Below, in pieces: positions 25,752 to 34,678 of a DNA stretch of 64,000 nucleotides; position 1 is the first letter of the stretch, and the number at the start of each line of letters is the position of its first letter. Location: assembly GCA_934339135.1 (NCBI GenBank), contig CAKRHP010000002.1, positions 183,811 to 247,810 on the forward strand, given 5' to 3'. The position numbers were made by a program, and so were the translations under genes. The notes below the pieces were generated by a model. The model had not been told where the DNA came from, made no database searches, and saw nothing but the letters and a program-made list of their open reading frames with translations. The DNA comes from an uncultured Lachnospiraceae bacterium (lineage in GTDB: Bacteria; Bacillota; Clostridia; Lachnospirales; Lachnospiraceae).

Positions 25752-26894
25752 ATGAAAAAAGTTTTGGTTGTAGATGATTCTGCACTTATGAGAAGAGTTC
25801 TATCTGATATAATTAATAAAGATGAAGAATTTCATACGGAACACAGTGCAAAGGATGGACTGGAAGCCTTGAAGTTGTTGGAGCAGAATAATTTCGATGT
25901 CATTGTGTTAGATATCATTATGCCTCGGATGAACGGAATTGATTTTCTGAAGGAAGTCAATAAAAGAGGGTATACTTCCAAAATCATCATTGTCAGCACG
26001 ATTGCCAGAAGGGGAGCAGGGGAAACTATTGAAGCTCTCGAACTGGGAGCATTTGATTTTGTGACAAAGCCGGGAAATCTGCGGGAAGCTAAGTCGGGAG
26101 AGTTTGCGGCCAAAGTGCTTGGAAGACTCTATCTCGCAATGGGAATGGAATGGAAGGATATCATATCCGAACAACCGGAGGCATCCGAGCTGGTATTTCG
26201 TAAGATGAGGCAGTCGGATAAGACAGAAGGACAACACTCCGATCCTCCGGAGAAGCCGGAAAGCAAATCAGAGAAAAGACTGCCACGTGCTTCTATTGTG
26301 AATGTCAATGCATCCGGAAGGCTTGTGGCTCTTGCATGTTCTACCGGTGGTCCCAAGGCATTGCAGCATGTGATCCCGAAGCTTCCAAAAAATCTGGATG
26401 CAGCAGTAGTGCTGGTGCAGCACATGCCGGTGGGATTTACCGCTTCCTTAAGTACCAGACTTGATGAAATGAGTGAGATCCGGGTGAAGGAGGCGCAGGA
26501 TGGAGAAGTTCTTCAAAAGGGAACGGTATATATTGCCAAGGGAGGTTCCCAAATGCGTGTAATAGAGAAAAACAGGCATGAATTTGTGCTGTCTGTCAGG
26601 GAAGAGGGTGCCCGGAATGGGTTAAAGCCATGTGCAGATATCCTGTATGAGTCGTTGAGGGAGAGCTCATTTGAGGAGATTACCTGTGTCGTTATGACGG
26701 GGATGGGAGCAGATGGTACCAAAGGAATATTGCAACTGAAAGAAACCAACAAAATCTACGTAATAGCACAGGATGCAGAGAGCAGTATTGTATACGGAAT
26801 GCCGAAAGCCATAGCGGAAAGCGGTGTTACTGATGAAGTACAGAATCTGGATCTGATCGCTGGAGCTATCATTAAGCATGTGGGGGTGCGATAA
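25752..26894 (+). CDS. cheB: Chemotaxis response regulator protein-glutamate methylesterase CheB
   Basis: 380 aa. The receiver domain (residues 1-120) has the acidic pair DD at 8-9 and phospho-acceptor Asp54 in IVLDIIMPRMNG. A charged linker follows (about 140-182). The methylesterase domain has the catalytic Ser in ACSTGGPKAL, His in VLVQHMPVGF and Asp in MTGMGADGTKG. It demethylates or deamidates chemoreceptors during adaptation. The matching methyltransferase cheR is not in the window. It ends inside the upstream leader of cheA. Confidence 0.97.
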   Translation: MKKVLVVDDSALMRRVLSDIINKDEEFHTEHSAKDGLEALKLLEQNNFDVIVLDIIMPRMNGIDFLKEVNKRGYTSKIIIVSTIARRGAGETIEALELGAFDFVTKPGNLREAKSGEFAAKVLGRLYLAMGMEWKDIISEQPEASELVFRKMRQSDKTEGQHSDPPEKPESKSEKRLPRASIVNVNASGRLVALACSTGGPKALQHVIPKLPKNLDAAVVLVQHMPVGFTASLSTRLDEMSEIRVKEAQDGEVLQKGTVYIAKGGSQMRVIEKNRHEFVLSVREEGARNGLKPCADILYESLRESSFEEITCVVMTGMGADGTKGILQLKETNKIYVIAQDAESSIVYGMPKAIAESGVTDEVQNLDLIAGAIIKHVGVR

Positions 26895-26895
26895 T

Positions 26896-29001
26896 ATGGA
26901 TGTTAGTCAGTATCTTGAAATTTTTATTGATGAGACAAAGGAACATTTGCAGACACTAAGCGATCAACTGATGATCCTGGAGCAGGAACCGGAAAACATG
27001 GACACGATCAATGAGATCTTCCGTGCTGCCCATTCTTTGAAGGGAATGGCGGGAACTATGGGGTACAAGCGGATGCAGCGTTTGACCCATGATATGGAAA
27101 ATGTATTTCAGGAGATCCGAAGCGGTAATATGAAAGTTCAGCCGGAATTAGTGGATGTACTTTTCCGTGGTCTGGATGCATTGGAAGGATATCTTGCCAA
27201 TATTCTGGAATCTGCAGATGAAGGAACAGAGGAAAATCAGGATATTATCAATACATTAAACGAAATTGTGGAAAAGGGAACCGGAAAGGCAAGCCAGACA
27301 CCGGAGGTAGCTGCACAGGAAGCTCCGAAGCAGGAGGAAACAGCAGCTGCTGCCGGAGGAGCTTTGTTTGAGTCGATTACCATATCCGATTACGAGATCC
27401 ATACCTTTGAAAAGGCAAAAGAGCAGAATCTGAATATCCTTGGAATTACGGTATATCTGGAGGAGTCCTGTCTTTTAAAGGCGGCGAGAGCATTCTTGGT
27501 ATTTAAAGCCTTGGAGGAGCTTGGCGAGGTTATGAAGGCGGTGCCGGATGTTCAGGATATTGAAGATGAGAAATTCGATATGAATTTCAGTCTGGTATAT
27601 TTTACCAAGGAAAGTCCGGAGAAGATCAAAGCAGCCATCGAAAATGTATCAGAGATTAAAGAGGCGGTTGTCGGCGAGTTCAAACTTCCGGAGAATGGTG
27701 CCGAGAAGGCAGAGGAAAAGGCAGCGCGGGAGGAAGAAAAGAAAGAAGAGAAACCGGCAAAACAGGCCAGTGCAACGGCCGTAAAGAGCGAACCCAAAAA
27801 GGATACAGCCAAGAAAACAGAAAAGAAAAATGCAAAGCCGGCAGTGGGCAGAACGGTCCGTGTAGATATTGAAAAGCTGGATGTTTTAATGAATCTTGTG
27901 AGTGAGCTGATCATTGCAAAAAATGGTCTTGTTTCCATAAGCTCCAGTGCACAGAATACTAGAAATAACAATAGCTTCAATGAGCAGATCGAGTATCTGG
28001 AAAGCGTAACTACCAATCTTCACGAATCGGTCATGAAGGTACGAATGGTGCCAATTGAGAGTGTCGTAAATCGTTTTCCGCGTATGATCCGTGATCTGAG
28101 CAAAAAACTGGATAAAAAGATGGAGCTGCATATGTCAGGTGAGGATACTGAACTTGACAGAACGGTAATTGACGAGATTGGTGATCCATTGCAGCATTTA
28201 CTCCGAAATTCCGCAGATCATGGTCTGGAGAGCAATGAGGAGCGTCTGGCTTTGGGAAAGTCAGAGGTTGGAAATATCTGGCTCAATGCATATCAGGATG
28301 GTAATAACGTCAATATTGAGGTTCGGGATGATGGTGCCGGGATCAATATTGAAAAGGTAAAAAATAAAGCTTTGGAAAAGGGAACGATTACACCGGAGCA
28401 GGCAGAGGTAATGACAGATAAGGAGATTATTGATCTTTTATTCCAACCAAGTTTTTCTACGGCGGAAAAGATTACAGATGTTTCCGGACGAGGTGTTGGT
28501 CTTGACGTTGTAAAGACAAAGATTGAAGGCCTGGGAGGTAATATTGAGTGTCGTTCTGTTGTGGGAGAGGGAAGCAGCTTTATTATTCATCTGCCACTGA
28601 CTCTTGCCATTATTCAGGCATTGATGGTTGAACTTGGAAACGAGAAGTATGCAATTCCTCTGGGCAGCATTCAGACCATAGAAGATGTTGCTGTTTCTGA
28701 TATTAAATATGTTCAGACCAAGGAAGTGATCAATCTTCGAGGTACCGTTATTCCGCTGATCAGACTGGACCAGATTCTTGATGTTGAGAGTTCTTTGGAG
28801 GATCCGGAGAGCCTTACGGTTGTTATTGTGAAGAAGGGAGATAAGCAGGCAGGTCTCGTTGTCGATAACCTGATCGGTCAGCAGGAGGTCGTTATCAAGT
28901 CGATCGGAAGCTATATCAACTGCAGCAAGATCATCAGTGGAGCAACCATTCTGGGAGATGGAGAGATTGCTTTGATCCTGGAAGTAAATACTCTGGTATA
29001 A
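26896..29001 (+). CDS. cheA: Chemotaxis histidine kinase CheA
   Basis: 701 aa. Domains in order: Hpt (P1) with phosphorylated His46 in AAHSLKGMAG; P2 CheY-binding domain about residues 155-275; Lys/Glu/Ala-rich linker; P3 dimerisation about 320-385; P4 kinase with N box LLRNSADHGLE, G1 VRDDGAGINI and G2 GRGVGLDVVK; and P5 CheW-like domain to the end. I used ATG 26896; an in-frame TTG/GTG upstream lies inside cheB. It signals from receptors to CheB and to CheY, which is encoded elsewhere. Confidence 0.97.
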   Translation: MDVSQYLEIFIDETKEHLQTLSDQLMILEQEPENMDTINEIFRAAHSLKGMAGTMGYKRMQRLTHDMENVFQEIRSGNMKVQPELVDVLFRGLDALEGYLANILESADEGTEENQDIINTLNEIVEKGTGKASQTPEVAAQEAPKQEETAAAAGGALFESITISDYEIHTFEKAKEQNLNILGITVYLEESCLLKAARAFLVFKALEELGEVMKAVPDVQDIEDEKFDMNFSLVYFTKESPEKIKAAIENVSEIKEAVVGEFKLPENGAEKAEEKAAREEEKKEEKPAKQASATAVKSEPKKDTAKKTEKKNAKPAVGRTVRVDIEKLDVLMNLVSELIIAKNGLVSISSSAQNTRNNNSFNEQIEYLESVTTNLHESVMKVRMVPIESVVNRFPRMIRDLSKKLDKKMELHMSGEDTELDRTVIDEIGDPLQHLLRNSADHGLESNEERLALGKSEVGNIWLNAYQDGNNVNIEVRDDGAGINIEKVKNKALEKGTITPEQAEVMTDKEIIDLLFQPSFSTAEKITDVSGRGVGLDVVKTKIEGLGGNIECRSVVGEGSSFIIHLPLTLAIIQALMVELGNEKYAIPLGSIQTIEDVAVSDIKYVQTKEVINLRGTVIPLIRLDQILDVESSLEDPESLTVVIVKKGDKQAGLVVDNLIGQQEVVIKSIGSYINCSKIISGATILGDGEIALILEVNTLV

Positions 29002-29026
29002 AAGGGAAAGGCATGGTGAGATTAGT

Positions 29027-29509
29027 ATGGATAGTAATAATGTACAGAATCTGGACACTGTTGGAAATGAGAAACAGTATATTGTGGTAAGACTTGGTTC
29101 CGAGCAGTATGGTATTGATATACAATATGTGGATAATATTGTCCGCAAACAGAGAATTACAAGGGTTCCAAAGGCACAGCATTATTTTAAGGGTGTGATC
29201 AACCTTCGTGGAGAGGTGATTCCGGTGATGAGTCTTCGATTGAAGTTTGATTTGGAGCCCGATGAATATACCAATGCTACAAGAATTATCATTATAAAGC
29301 TGGAACAGCATTCTGCAATCGGTATTATTGTAGATGAGGTAAAAGAGGTTGTGACCCTGTCTGAGGATGCCATAGATAAGCCGACCAGTGCAGATAGTTC
29401 AGGAGATTCCAGAATACAGTATCTGAGTGGCGTGGGGAAGCAGGAGAGCGGTTTGATCTCTCTGCTTAACATATCAAATGTAATCAACGATAAAGGGACA
29501 GTATCATAA
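29027..29509 (+). CDS. cheW: Chemotaxis coupling protein CheW
   Basis: 160 aa, a single CheW domain. Typical blocks are YIVVRLGSEQYGIDIQYVDN, RVPKAQHYFKGVINLRGEVI and IIVDEVKEVVTLSEDAI. CheW bridges chemoreceptors and the P5 domain of CheA. It follows cheA by 25 bases and precedes cheC. Confidence 0.97.
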   Translation: MDSNNVQNLDTVGNEKQYIVVRLGSEQYGIDIQYVDNIVRKQRITRVPKAQHYFKGVINLRGEVIPVMSLRLKFDLEPDEYTNATRIIIIKLEQHSAIGIIVDEVKEVVTLSEDAIDKPTSADSSGDSRIQYLSGVGKQESGLISLLNISNVINDKGTVS

Positions 29510-29528
29510 ATAACATGAGGTGATGTCG

Positions 29529-30146
29529 ATGCAGATGGATGAAGAAAACATGGATGACATGGAGTTTGATATTCTTACAGAGATAGGAAACATTGGTGCC
29601 GGGAATGCAACAACAGCATTGGCAAAATTGATCGATGGCCGGGTCGATATGCATGTACCGAAAGTAGAAATGCTTGCATTTAAGGATCTGGCAGAAATTC
29701 TGGGAGGAGCAGAGGAGCTTGTGGCTGGTATTTTACTGAGCCTGGAAGGAGATATTGAGGGTTCTATGCTGTTTGTTCTGGAAAACAAAGCGGCGCATCA
29801 TTTGGTACATAAGCTGATGGGAAGTGATGGAAGCACATTGGAGGATTGTTTTACGGAAATGGAACAGTCTGCTCTGGTGGAGATTGGTAATATCATATCA
29901 GGGGCATATCTGACAGCGATATCACAGCTGACAAATTTAAATATTATACAAACGGTTCCAAGTCTTGCTATTGATATGGCCGGTGCAATTTTAAGCGTAC
30001 CGGCGATCGAGTTTGGCAAGCTTGGGGACAAAGCACTTTTGATAGAATCCCAGTTTGAGGATGATGAAATTGATGTTTGCGGGTATTTCATTTTAATACC
30101 TACATTGGAGTCATACACACGTATTTTGAAGTCATTGGGAATGTAG
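29529..30146 (+). CDS. cheC: CheY-P phosphatase CheC
   Basis: 205 aa. Two phosphatase centres are visible, each with the E-x-x-N...P signature: EIGNIGAGNATTALAKL with P in VDMHVPK, and EIGNIISGAYLTAISQL with P in QTVPSLA. CheC removes phosphate from CheY-P and is stimulated by CheD. Three start codons (29520, 29523, 29529) are in frame; ATG 29529 has GAGG eight bases upstream. The next gene, cheD, is its partner. Confidence 0.95.
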   Translation: MQMDEENMDDMEFDILTEIGNIGAGNATTALAKLIDGRVDMHVPKVEMLAFKDLAEILGGAEELVAGILLSLEGDIEGSMLFVLENKAAHHLVHKLMGSDGSTLEDCFTEMEQSALVEIGNIISGAYLTAISQLTNLNIIQTVPSLAIDMAGAILSVPAIEFGKLGDKALLIESQFEDDEIDVCGYFILIPTLESYTRILKSLGM

Positions 30147-30154
30147 GTGGAAAA

Positions 30155-30643
30155 ATGGATGGAACAATGATCAAAGTCGGAATGGCAGACGCAAATATTT
30201 GTCATTCACCGGATGCAATCACTACGCTTGGTCTTGGATCCTGTGTGGGAGTTGCGCTATATGATAAAACGACAAAGATTGCCGGCCTTGTGCATGTCAT
30301 GCTTCCAGATAGTACGAAGGTGCGACAGAATCAGAATAAAGCCAAATTTGCAGACACCGGAATTGACATGCTGATCGATATGATGCGGAAGGAGGGAGCA
30401 AATCGTTCCCTGCTAACGGCGAAGATCGCCGGTGGTGCCCAGATGTTTGCCTTTGGTAGCAATAACGATATGCTACGGGTAGGGCAGCGCAATGTGGAGG
30501 CTGTAAAGGCCAAACTAAAAGAATTGAGTATTCGTATTCTTGCAGAGGAGACAGGAGAAAACTATGGACGGACTGTGGAGTTTTATCCGGAAACCGGTGA
30601 TTTTCTGATCAAATCTGTAGGAAGAGATCAGAAGATAATTTGA
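30155..30643 (+). CDS. cheD: Chemoreceptor glutamine deamidase CheD
   Basis: 162 aa. Catalytic Cys in TLGLGSCVGVALYD and His in GLVHVMLPDS are present, as is GGAQMFAFG. CheD deamidates receptor glutamines and binds CheC. I used ATG 30155, just after AGGTGG; the longer open frame from 30077 overlaps the end of cheC and is unlike the family. The cheC-cheD pairing follows the B. subtilis arrangement. Confidence 0.96.
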   Translation: MDGTMIKVGMADANICHSPDAITTLGLGSCVGVALYDKTTKIAGLVHVMLPDSTKVRQNQNKAKFADTGIDMLIDMMRKEGANRSLLTAKIAGGAQMFAFGSNNDMLRVGQRNVEAVKAKLKELSIRILAEETGENYGRTVEFYPETGDFLIKSVGRDQKII

Positions 30644-30676
30644 TCAGGGGCATAGACGTTCTTGAAGGGAGACAGC

Positions 30677-30967
30677 ATGAAAACAGAGTATATTCCTAAG
30701 GTGATCACACTGCTTGCAGGGGCTGTTGTGTGTATTGTGTCTATTGTCAGGCATATGGATACCACATACAGCTTGGAAATCCTGCTGGCAGCTCTTATTG
30801 TTTTTTACTTAATAGGCTGTATGGCAAGGCATATTATCGAGAAAGTTATGACGAGCAATCGTTTCATCAAAGAAGTCATGGATGAGACGGAGAAGGCTCA
30901 GGAGGATTCAGAAGAGATAGAGGATGTAGACGGCGGGGAGGAGGATGCGCAGTCTCAGGAGAATTAG
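30677..30967 (+). CDS. Small two-helix membrane protein in the motility operon, unknown
   Basis: 96 aa. I do not recognise a named family. It has two hydrophobic helices (about residues 9-25, VITLLAGAVVCIVSIV, and 37-55, LEILLAALIVFYLIGCM), then an amphipathic stretch and a strongly acidic tail (EEIEDVDGGEEDAQ). AAGGGAG (30665-30671) precedes ATG 30677. Its position between cheD and the sigma factor, with gaps of 33 and 41 bases, makes it an operon member. Function unknown; a membrane role in motility or its regulation is only inferred. Confidence 0.75.
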   Translation: MKTEYIPKVITLLAGAVVCIVSIVRHMDTTYSLEILLAALIVFYLIGCMARHIIEKVMTSNRFIKEVMDETEKAQEDSEEIEDVDGGEEDAQSQEN

Positions 30968-31008
30968 AGCAAACAAACTCATGATCATAAAGGGGATGAG
31001 GGGAATTT

Positions 31009-31785
31009 ATGAACGAGAAAGAAAGAGCTGCCTTATGGGAAGAATATGTGAAAACACGCAGTCCAAAGCTCAGAGAACAGTTGATTGTTGAATATGTTCC
31101 GTTGGTAAAGGTAGTTGCCGGAAGAATGGGAATGTATCTGGGATATACTGTGGAGTATGATGATCTTACCGGATATGGAATCTTTGGTTTGATCGATGCC
31201 ATTGACAAATTTGAGCTGACGAAGGGAGTTAAATTTGAGACATATGCCAGTTTAAGGATTCGCGGTGCAATTTTGGATCAGATCCGAAAAATGGACTGGA
31301 TTCCGAGAACGCTGCGCCAGAAGCAGAAAAAGCTGGAAACCACCATGGGACAGTTGGAAACTGAACTGGGAAGAACACCGACAAACGAAGAACTTGCGAA
31401 AGCACTGGAAATGACGCAGGAAGAGCTGGATGCTCTGGTGAATCAGACTCAGGTGGCAAATTTGGTGTCTTTGGATGAATATCTGGAGCAAGGCAGTGAG
31501 GTACGTGTAGAGGCTGGAAACAAATCTGCCTTTTTGCAGCCGGAGCAGGTGATGGAACGCCAGGATCTTAAACGACTTTTAGCAGAGGCGATCAATTCCC
31601 TGACAGAAAAGGAACAAAAAGTCATAGCACTTTATTATTATGAGGAGCTGACATTAAAGGAGATCAGCAATATTCTGGAGGTTTCCGAGTCCAGAGTATC
31701 GCAGCTTCATACAAAGTCTCTTCGTAAAATGAAGGAAAAATTTGGATCCCAGAATATGGGGGTTCTTGGAATTTGGAACATATAG
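31009..31785 (+). CDS. Flagellar-type RNA polymerase sigma factor (FliA/WhiG/SigD family)
   Basis: 258 aa. Region 2 contains YDDLTGYGIFGLIDAIDKFE and KFETYASLRIRGAILDQIRK. Region 3 has LGRTPTNEELAKALEM. Region 4 carries the helix-turn-helix LKEISNILEVSESRVSQLHT. These match the FliA/WhiG/SigD group that directs late flagellar and chemotaxis genes. It occupies the same place as sigD at the end of the B. subtilis fla/che operon. Anti-sigma FlgM and flagellin genes are not in the window. Confidence 0.95.
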   Translation: MNEKERAALWEEYVKTRSPKLREQLIVEYVPLVKVVAGRMGMYLGYTVEYDDLTGYGIFGLIDAIDKFELTKGVKFETYASLRIRGAILDQIRKMDWIPRTLRQKQKKLETTMGQLETELGRTPTNEELAKALEMTQEELDALVNQTQVANLVSLDEYLEQGSEVRVEAGNKSAFLQPEQVMERQDLKRLLAEAINSLTEKEQKVIALYYYEELTLKEISNILEVSESRVSQLHTKSLRKMKEKFGSQNMGVLGIWNI

Positions 31786-31809
31786 GCTGCCGCACAGCTG
31801 TGGCAGCCT
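31784..31809 (+). terminator. Hairpin at the end of the sigma factor gene
   Basis: AGGCTGCC (31784-31791) pairs with GGCAGCCT (31802-31809), extended by CACAG/CTGTG with a bulged G. It overlaps the stop codon. The T tract (TTGATATTATT) is weak, so this may be partial termination or an mRNA 3' stabiliser before fapA. Confidence 0.45.
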
Positions 31810-31843
31810 TTGATATTATTATGTGTCAAGGAGGGAGATTGGG

Positions 31844-33448
31844 ATGAAAAGAAATGCCTTTTTTCAACTTGTACAAAAAGAAGACGGGGTGTATTTGAAG
31901 TCCTATCCTGCACTGCAGGGGGGAGCAACTCTTTCTATGGAAGATATTATGCTGTATCTGGAACAAAAGAAAATTATGGATGTTCAGCTGGGAGATATTG
32001 CTTCCTTTGTGGAGGAAGCAGCACAGCAGAAAAATGCAGAAAAAAAGATTTTATCGGAAAAACGTCTGCCGGAAAAGGAATTTCCGCTGATCACTATGGA
32101 TCCGGAACGTAAATTTGCCAAGCTCCGTCTGTATCCGCCATCAAATGGCGGCATGCGGATTTCCAGTGATGAGATCACGGAGCGTATGGGGCAGTTGGGA
32201 ATTAAATTTGGGATTATTCCGGAAAACATCAAGCTTATGTTGAAAGGAAGATTATATTGTACGGATGTGTTGATTGCAAGGGCAGAGCCGCCAATACAGG
32301 GCAGTGATGCGGTGATCACCTATCATTTTGATGTGGATAAGACATGTAAACCGGCAATGGATGAGTCTGGAAATGTAGACTTTCATCAGCTTGACATGAT
32401 AGAAAATGTCGGTGCGGGTCAGATTCTGGCAACATTGCAGCCGGCCAATCTTGGTACACCGGGAACCGATGTGACCGGAGGGGAGTTAAAGCCCAAAAAA
32501 GTCAAACAGCTTTTCTTAAAACATGGAAAAAATATCCATCTGTCCGAGGATGGATGTGAGATGTATTCGGATGTTTCCGGAAATGTTACTCTGGTGGATG
32601 ATACAGTATTTGTGTCAGACCAGTATGAAGTGCCTGCGGATGTAGGTCCATCTACCGGTGATATTGAATATGATGGTAGTGTTGTTGTAAAGGGCAATGT
32701 TCTGACGGGATATGCCATCAAGGCGACAGGAGATATTACGGTGAATGGTGTGGTGGAAGGAGCAAGTCTTATTACTGATGGAAAGATTGTACTGAAGCGG
32801 GGCATTCAAGGCAAGGGTGAGGCAACCTTGCAGGCTGGTGGTGATGTCATCAGCAATTTTATTGAAAGTGCTAATGTGACTTGCGGTGGAAAGATCATGA
32901 CAGAGGCCATCATGCACAGTAACGTGACTGCGGAGGATGATATTGTTGTCAAGGGGAAACGTGGTATGATTGCCGGAGGTTCTTTAAAGACAAAAACTAA
33001 AATCGATGCAAAGACGATAGGTTCTACCATGGGAACTCTTACAGAGCTACAGGTGGGAATTGATCCAAAACTAGTGGAACAGCATCGTCTTTTGGAGAAA
33101 GAAGTAGAGCAGCTGACTTCTGAACGGGAAGGATTGATGCAGAATGTTCTTTTATTAAAGAAAAGAATGGATGCAAAAGGAAAGCTGGACGATGAAAAAA
33201 TGGCTTCTCTGAAGAAGGCTGGAAAGAGAATTCAGGAGATTGATGCACGTCTGGAAGAAAATGCTGTCGAAAGAGAAGTTTTAGAAGTGGAATTAACCAA
33301 GAAAGATAACGGTCGTATTATTGCAGAAAACATTGTTTATCCGGGGGTTAAAATGACCATATCCAATGTCAGCAATACCATCAAATCAGAAGTACAGCAT
33401 AGTGCCTTTGTGAGAGATGGAGCAGATATCCGGATCAGAGCCATTTAA
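31844..33448 (+). CDS. FapA family protein (DUF342)
   Basis: 534 aa. The central region shows the repeated Gly/Val-rich beta-helix of FapA (former DUF342): GDIEYDGSVVVKGNVLTGYA, IKATGDITVNGVVEGASLIT and AGGDVISNFIESANVTCGGK. A C-terminal coiled coil lies at about residues 410-490. B. subtilis-type genomes have such a gene (ylxE-like) by sigD, and Vibrio FapA takes part in polar flagellar assembly. The exact role here is inferred. Start ATG 31844 has AAGGAGGGAG upstream; the earlier in-frame start at 31823 is not supported. Confidence 0.85.
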   Translation: MKRNAFFQLVQKEDGVYLKSYPALQGGATLSMEDIMLYLEQKKIMDVQLGDIASFVEEAAQQKNAEKKILSEKRLPEKEFPLITMDPERKFAKLRLYPPSNGGMRISSDEITERMGQLGIKFGIIPENIKLMLKGRLYCTDVLIARAEPPIQGSDAVITYHFDVDKTCKPAMDESGNVDFHQLDMIENVGAGQILATLQPANLGTPGTDVTGGELKPKKVKQLFLKHGKNIHLSEDGCEMYSDVSGNVTLVDDTVFVSDQYEVPADVGPSTGDIEYDGSVVVKGNVLTGYAIKATGDITVNGVVEGASLITDGKIVLKRGIQGKGEATLQAGGDVISNFIESANVTCGGKIMTEAIMHSNVTAEDDIVVKGKRGMIAGGSLKTKTKIDAKTIGSTMGTLTELQVGIDPKLVEQHRLLEKEVEQLTSEREGLMQNVLLLKKRMDAKGKLDDEKMASLKKAGKRIQEIDARLEENAVEREVLEVELTKKDNGRIIAENIVYPGVKMTISNVSNTIKSEVQHSAFVRDGADIRIRAI

Positions 33449-33530
33449 GAAAGTTGTATGTAAAATACAGCAGCATTGTGGTCATATTCGTAGAGTTTGC
33501 AGATATTGTGCAAGGAAGAGAGGAATACAG

Positions 33531-33845
33531 ATGTCATTATCAATTGATTATATTACAATGCCGCCCAAATCCCAAGAGGTATCACAGATACAGCATGGAG
33601 ATCAGGTACGATACGAACATTCCCAGCAGGAAGTTGCTTCGCAGGTGCAGCAGCAGGTACATCAGAATTCCCATCAGACAATTCGGCGTACCAAGGCAGA
33701 GAATAAGGATTATCTGAAGGAAGAAGAGAAGAGAAAAGACAAAAAGGGTTCCGGAGGAAAAGGCAGAAATCATTCGGAAAAGCATCCGCAGGAGATGGAG
33801 AAGGATCCGAGAGCCGGAGGAAGCTTTTTTGATATGAAGGTATAA
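33531..33845 (+). CDS. Small hydrophilic protein in the motility operon, unknown
   Basis: 104 aa. It begins MSLSIDYITMPPKSQEVSQI, continues with a Gln/His-rich stretch, and ends with a very basic Lys/Arg/Gly-rich tail closing in GGSFFDMKV. No membrane segment, signal peptide or known fold is seen. AGAGAGG precedes ATG 33531. Its location between fapA and the SwrB-like gene suggests a motility role, and proteins with this look recur at this site in related Clostridia as I recall; no function is claimed. Confidence 0.7.
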   Translation: MSLSIDYITMPPKSQEVSQIQHGDQVRYEHSQQEVASQVQQQVHQNSHQTIRRTKAENKDYLKEEEKRKDKKGSGGKGRNHSEKHPQEMEKDPRAGGSFFDMKV

Positions 33846-33897
33846 GAAAACAGTACTGCCAGATAATATCCAAATAAAAGATAAGGAAACGACAGCA

Positions 33898-34659
33898 ATG
33901 GTTATTTTGGAAATAGTAATGATTGTGATCGGTCTGGGAGCCGTGGTTATGAGTTACCGGATCACCGATCAGAAGAAGGATCACACAGAAAATATTCCGG
34001 ACGGAGAGCAGGCATTTCTGGATTCGTCTGCAGAGGTCAAAAAGGTGGAAGAAGAACTGGAACATTACAAAGAAGATGTAGTGTCTTCTGCCGAAGAGGA
34101 GCTTAGCAGATTGTCGAATGACAAGCTCATGGGAATGAATGAATATTCAGAGGAAGTATTGAACCGTATGGCGAAAAACCATGAGGAGGTTGTATTTTTA
34201 TATGATATGCTCAAAGAAAAGGAAGAGGATATCAAGGATCTGGTTCATCATGTGGACTCTGTCAAAGCGATGATCCATGACGAGACAGCAAAGGAATATC
34301 AAAAAATGATGGATGCCTTGAAGTTGCTGCAAGAAAGCAGGATTGCCATAGAAGATGGTGTGACAGAAAAAGAAGAACCTCAACAGGAAAGTATTTTCAT
34401 GGAGGAAGGACATTTAAAAAGTACACAGGCAGAGAAGCTGGCATCCAACCTGGAACAGAAGGAGCAGCGGAACAAAACAGAGCCTCAAAAGAAGGAACTG
34501 TCTTCGGCAGGGGCAATGCCGGAGGCAGATAACGAAAATCATAATACGGAGATCATTCATCTTTATAAGGAAGGATATTCTGTTTTGAAAATATCCAAAA
34601 TGCTTTCTCTCGGTCAGGGAGAGGTGAAATTTGTGATCGATCTTTATGAAAACCGTTAG
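33898..34659 (+). CDS. SwrB-like membrane coiled-coil protein (DUF6115 type)
   Basis: 253 aa. An N-terminal membrane helix (about residues 2-19, VILEIVMIVIGLGAVVMS) is followed by a long acidic coiled coil (about 45-145). The C-terminal helix-turn-helix-like motif is IIHLYKEGYSVLKISKMLSL followed by GQGEVKFVIDLY. B. subtilis SwrB (YlxL), encoded right after sigD, has the same layout and activates flagellar export assembly. Assignment rests on architecture and synteny. Its 3' end is followed by the next gene after only 19 bases. Confidence 0.78.
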   Translation: MVILEIVMIVIGLGAVVMSYRITDQKKDHTENIPDGEQAFLDSSAEVKKVEEELEHYKEDVVSSAEEELSRLSNDKLMGMNEYSEEVLNRMAKNHEEVVFLYDMLKEKEEDIKDLVHHVDSVKAMIHDETAKEYQKMMDALKLLQESRIAIEDGVTEKEEPQQESIFMEEGHLKSTQAEKLASNLEQKEQRNKTEPQKKELSSAGAMPEADNENHNTEIIHLYKEGYSVLKISKMLSLGQGEVKFVIDLYENR

Positions 34660-34678
34660 GACAGAAGTGGAGGAAAAC

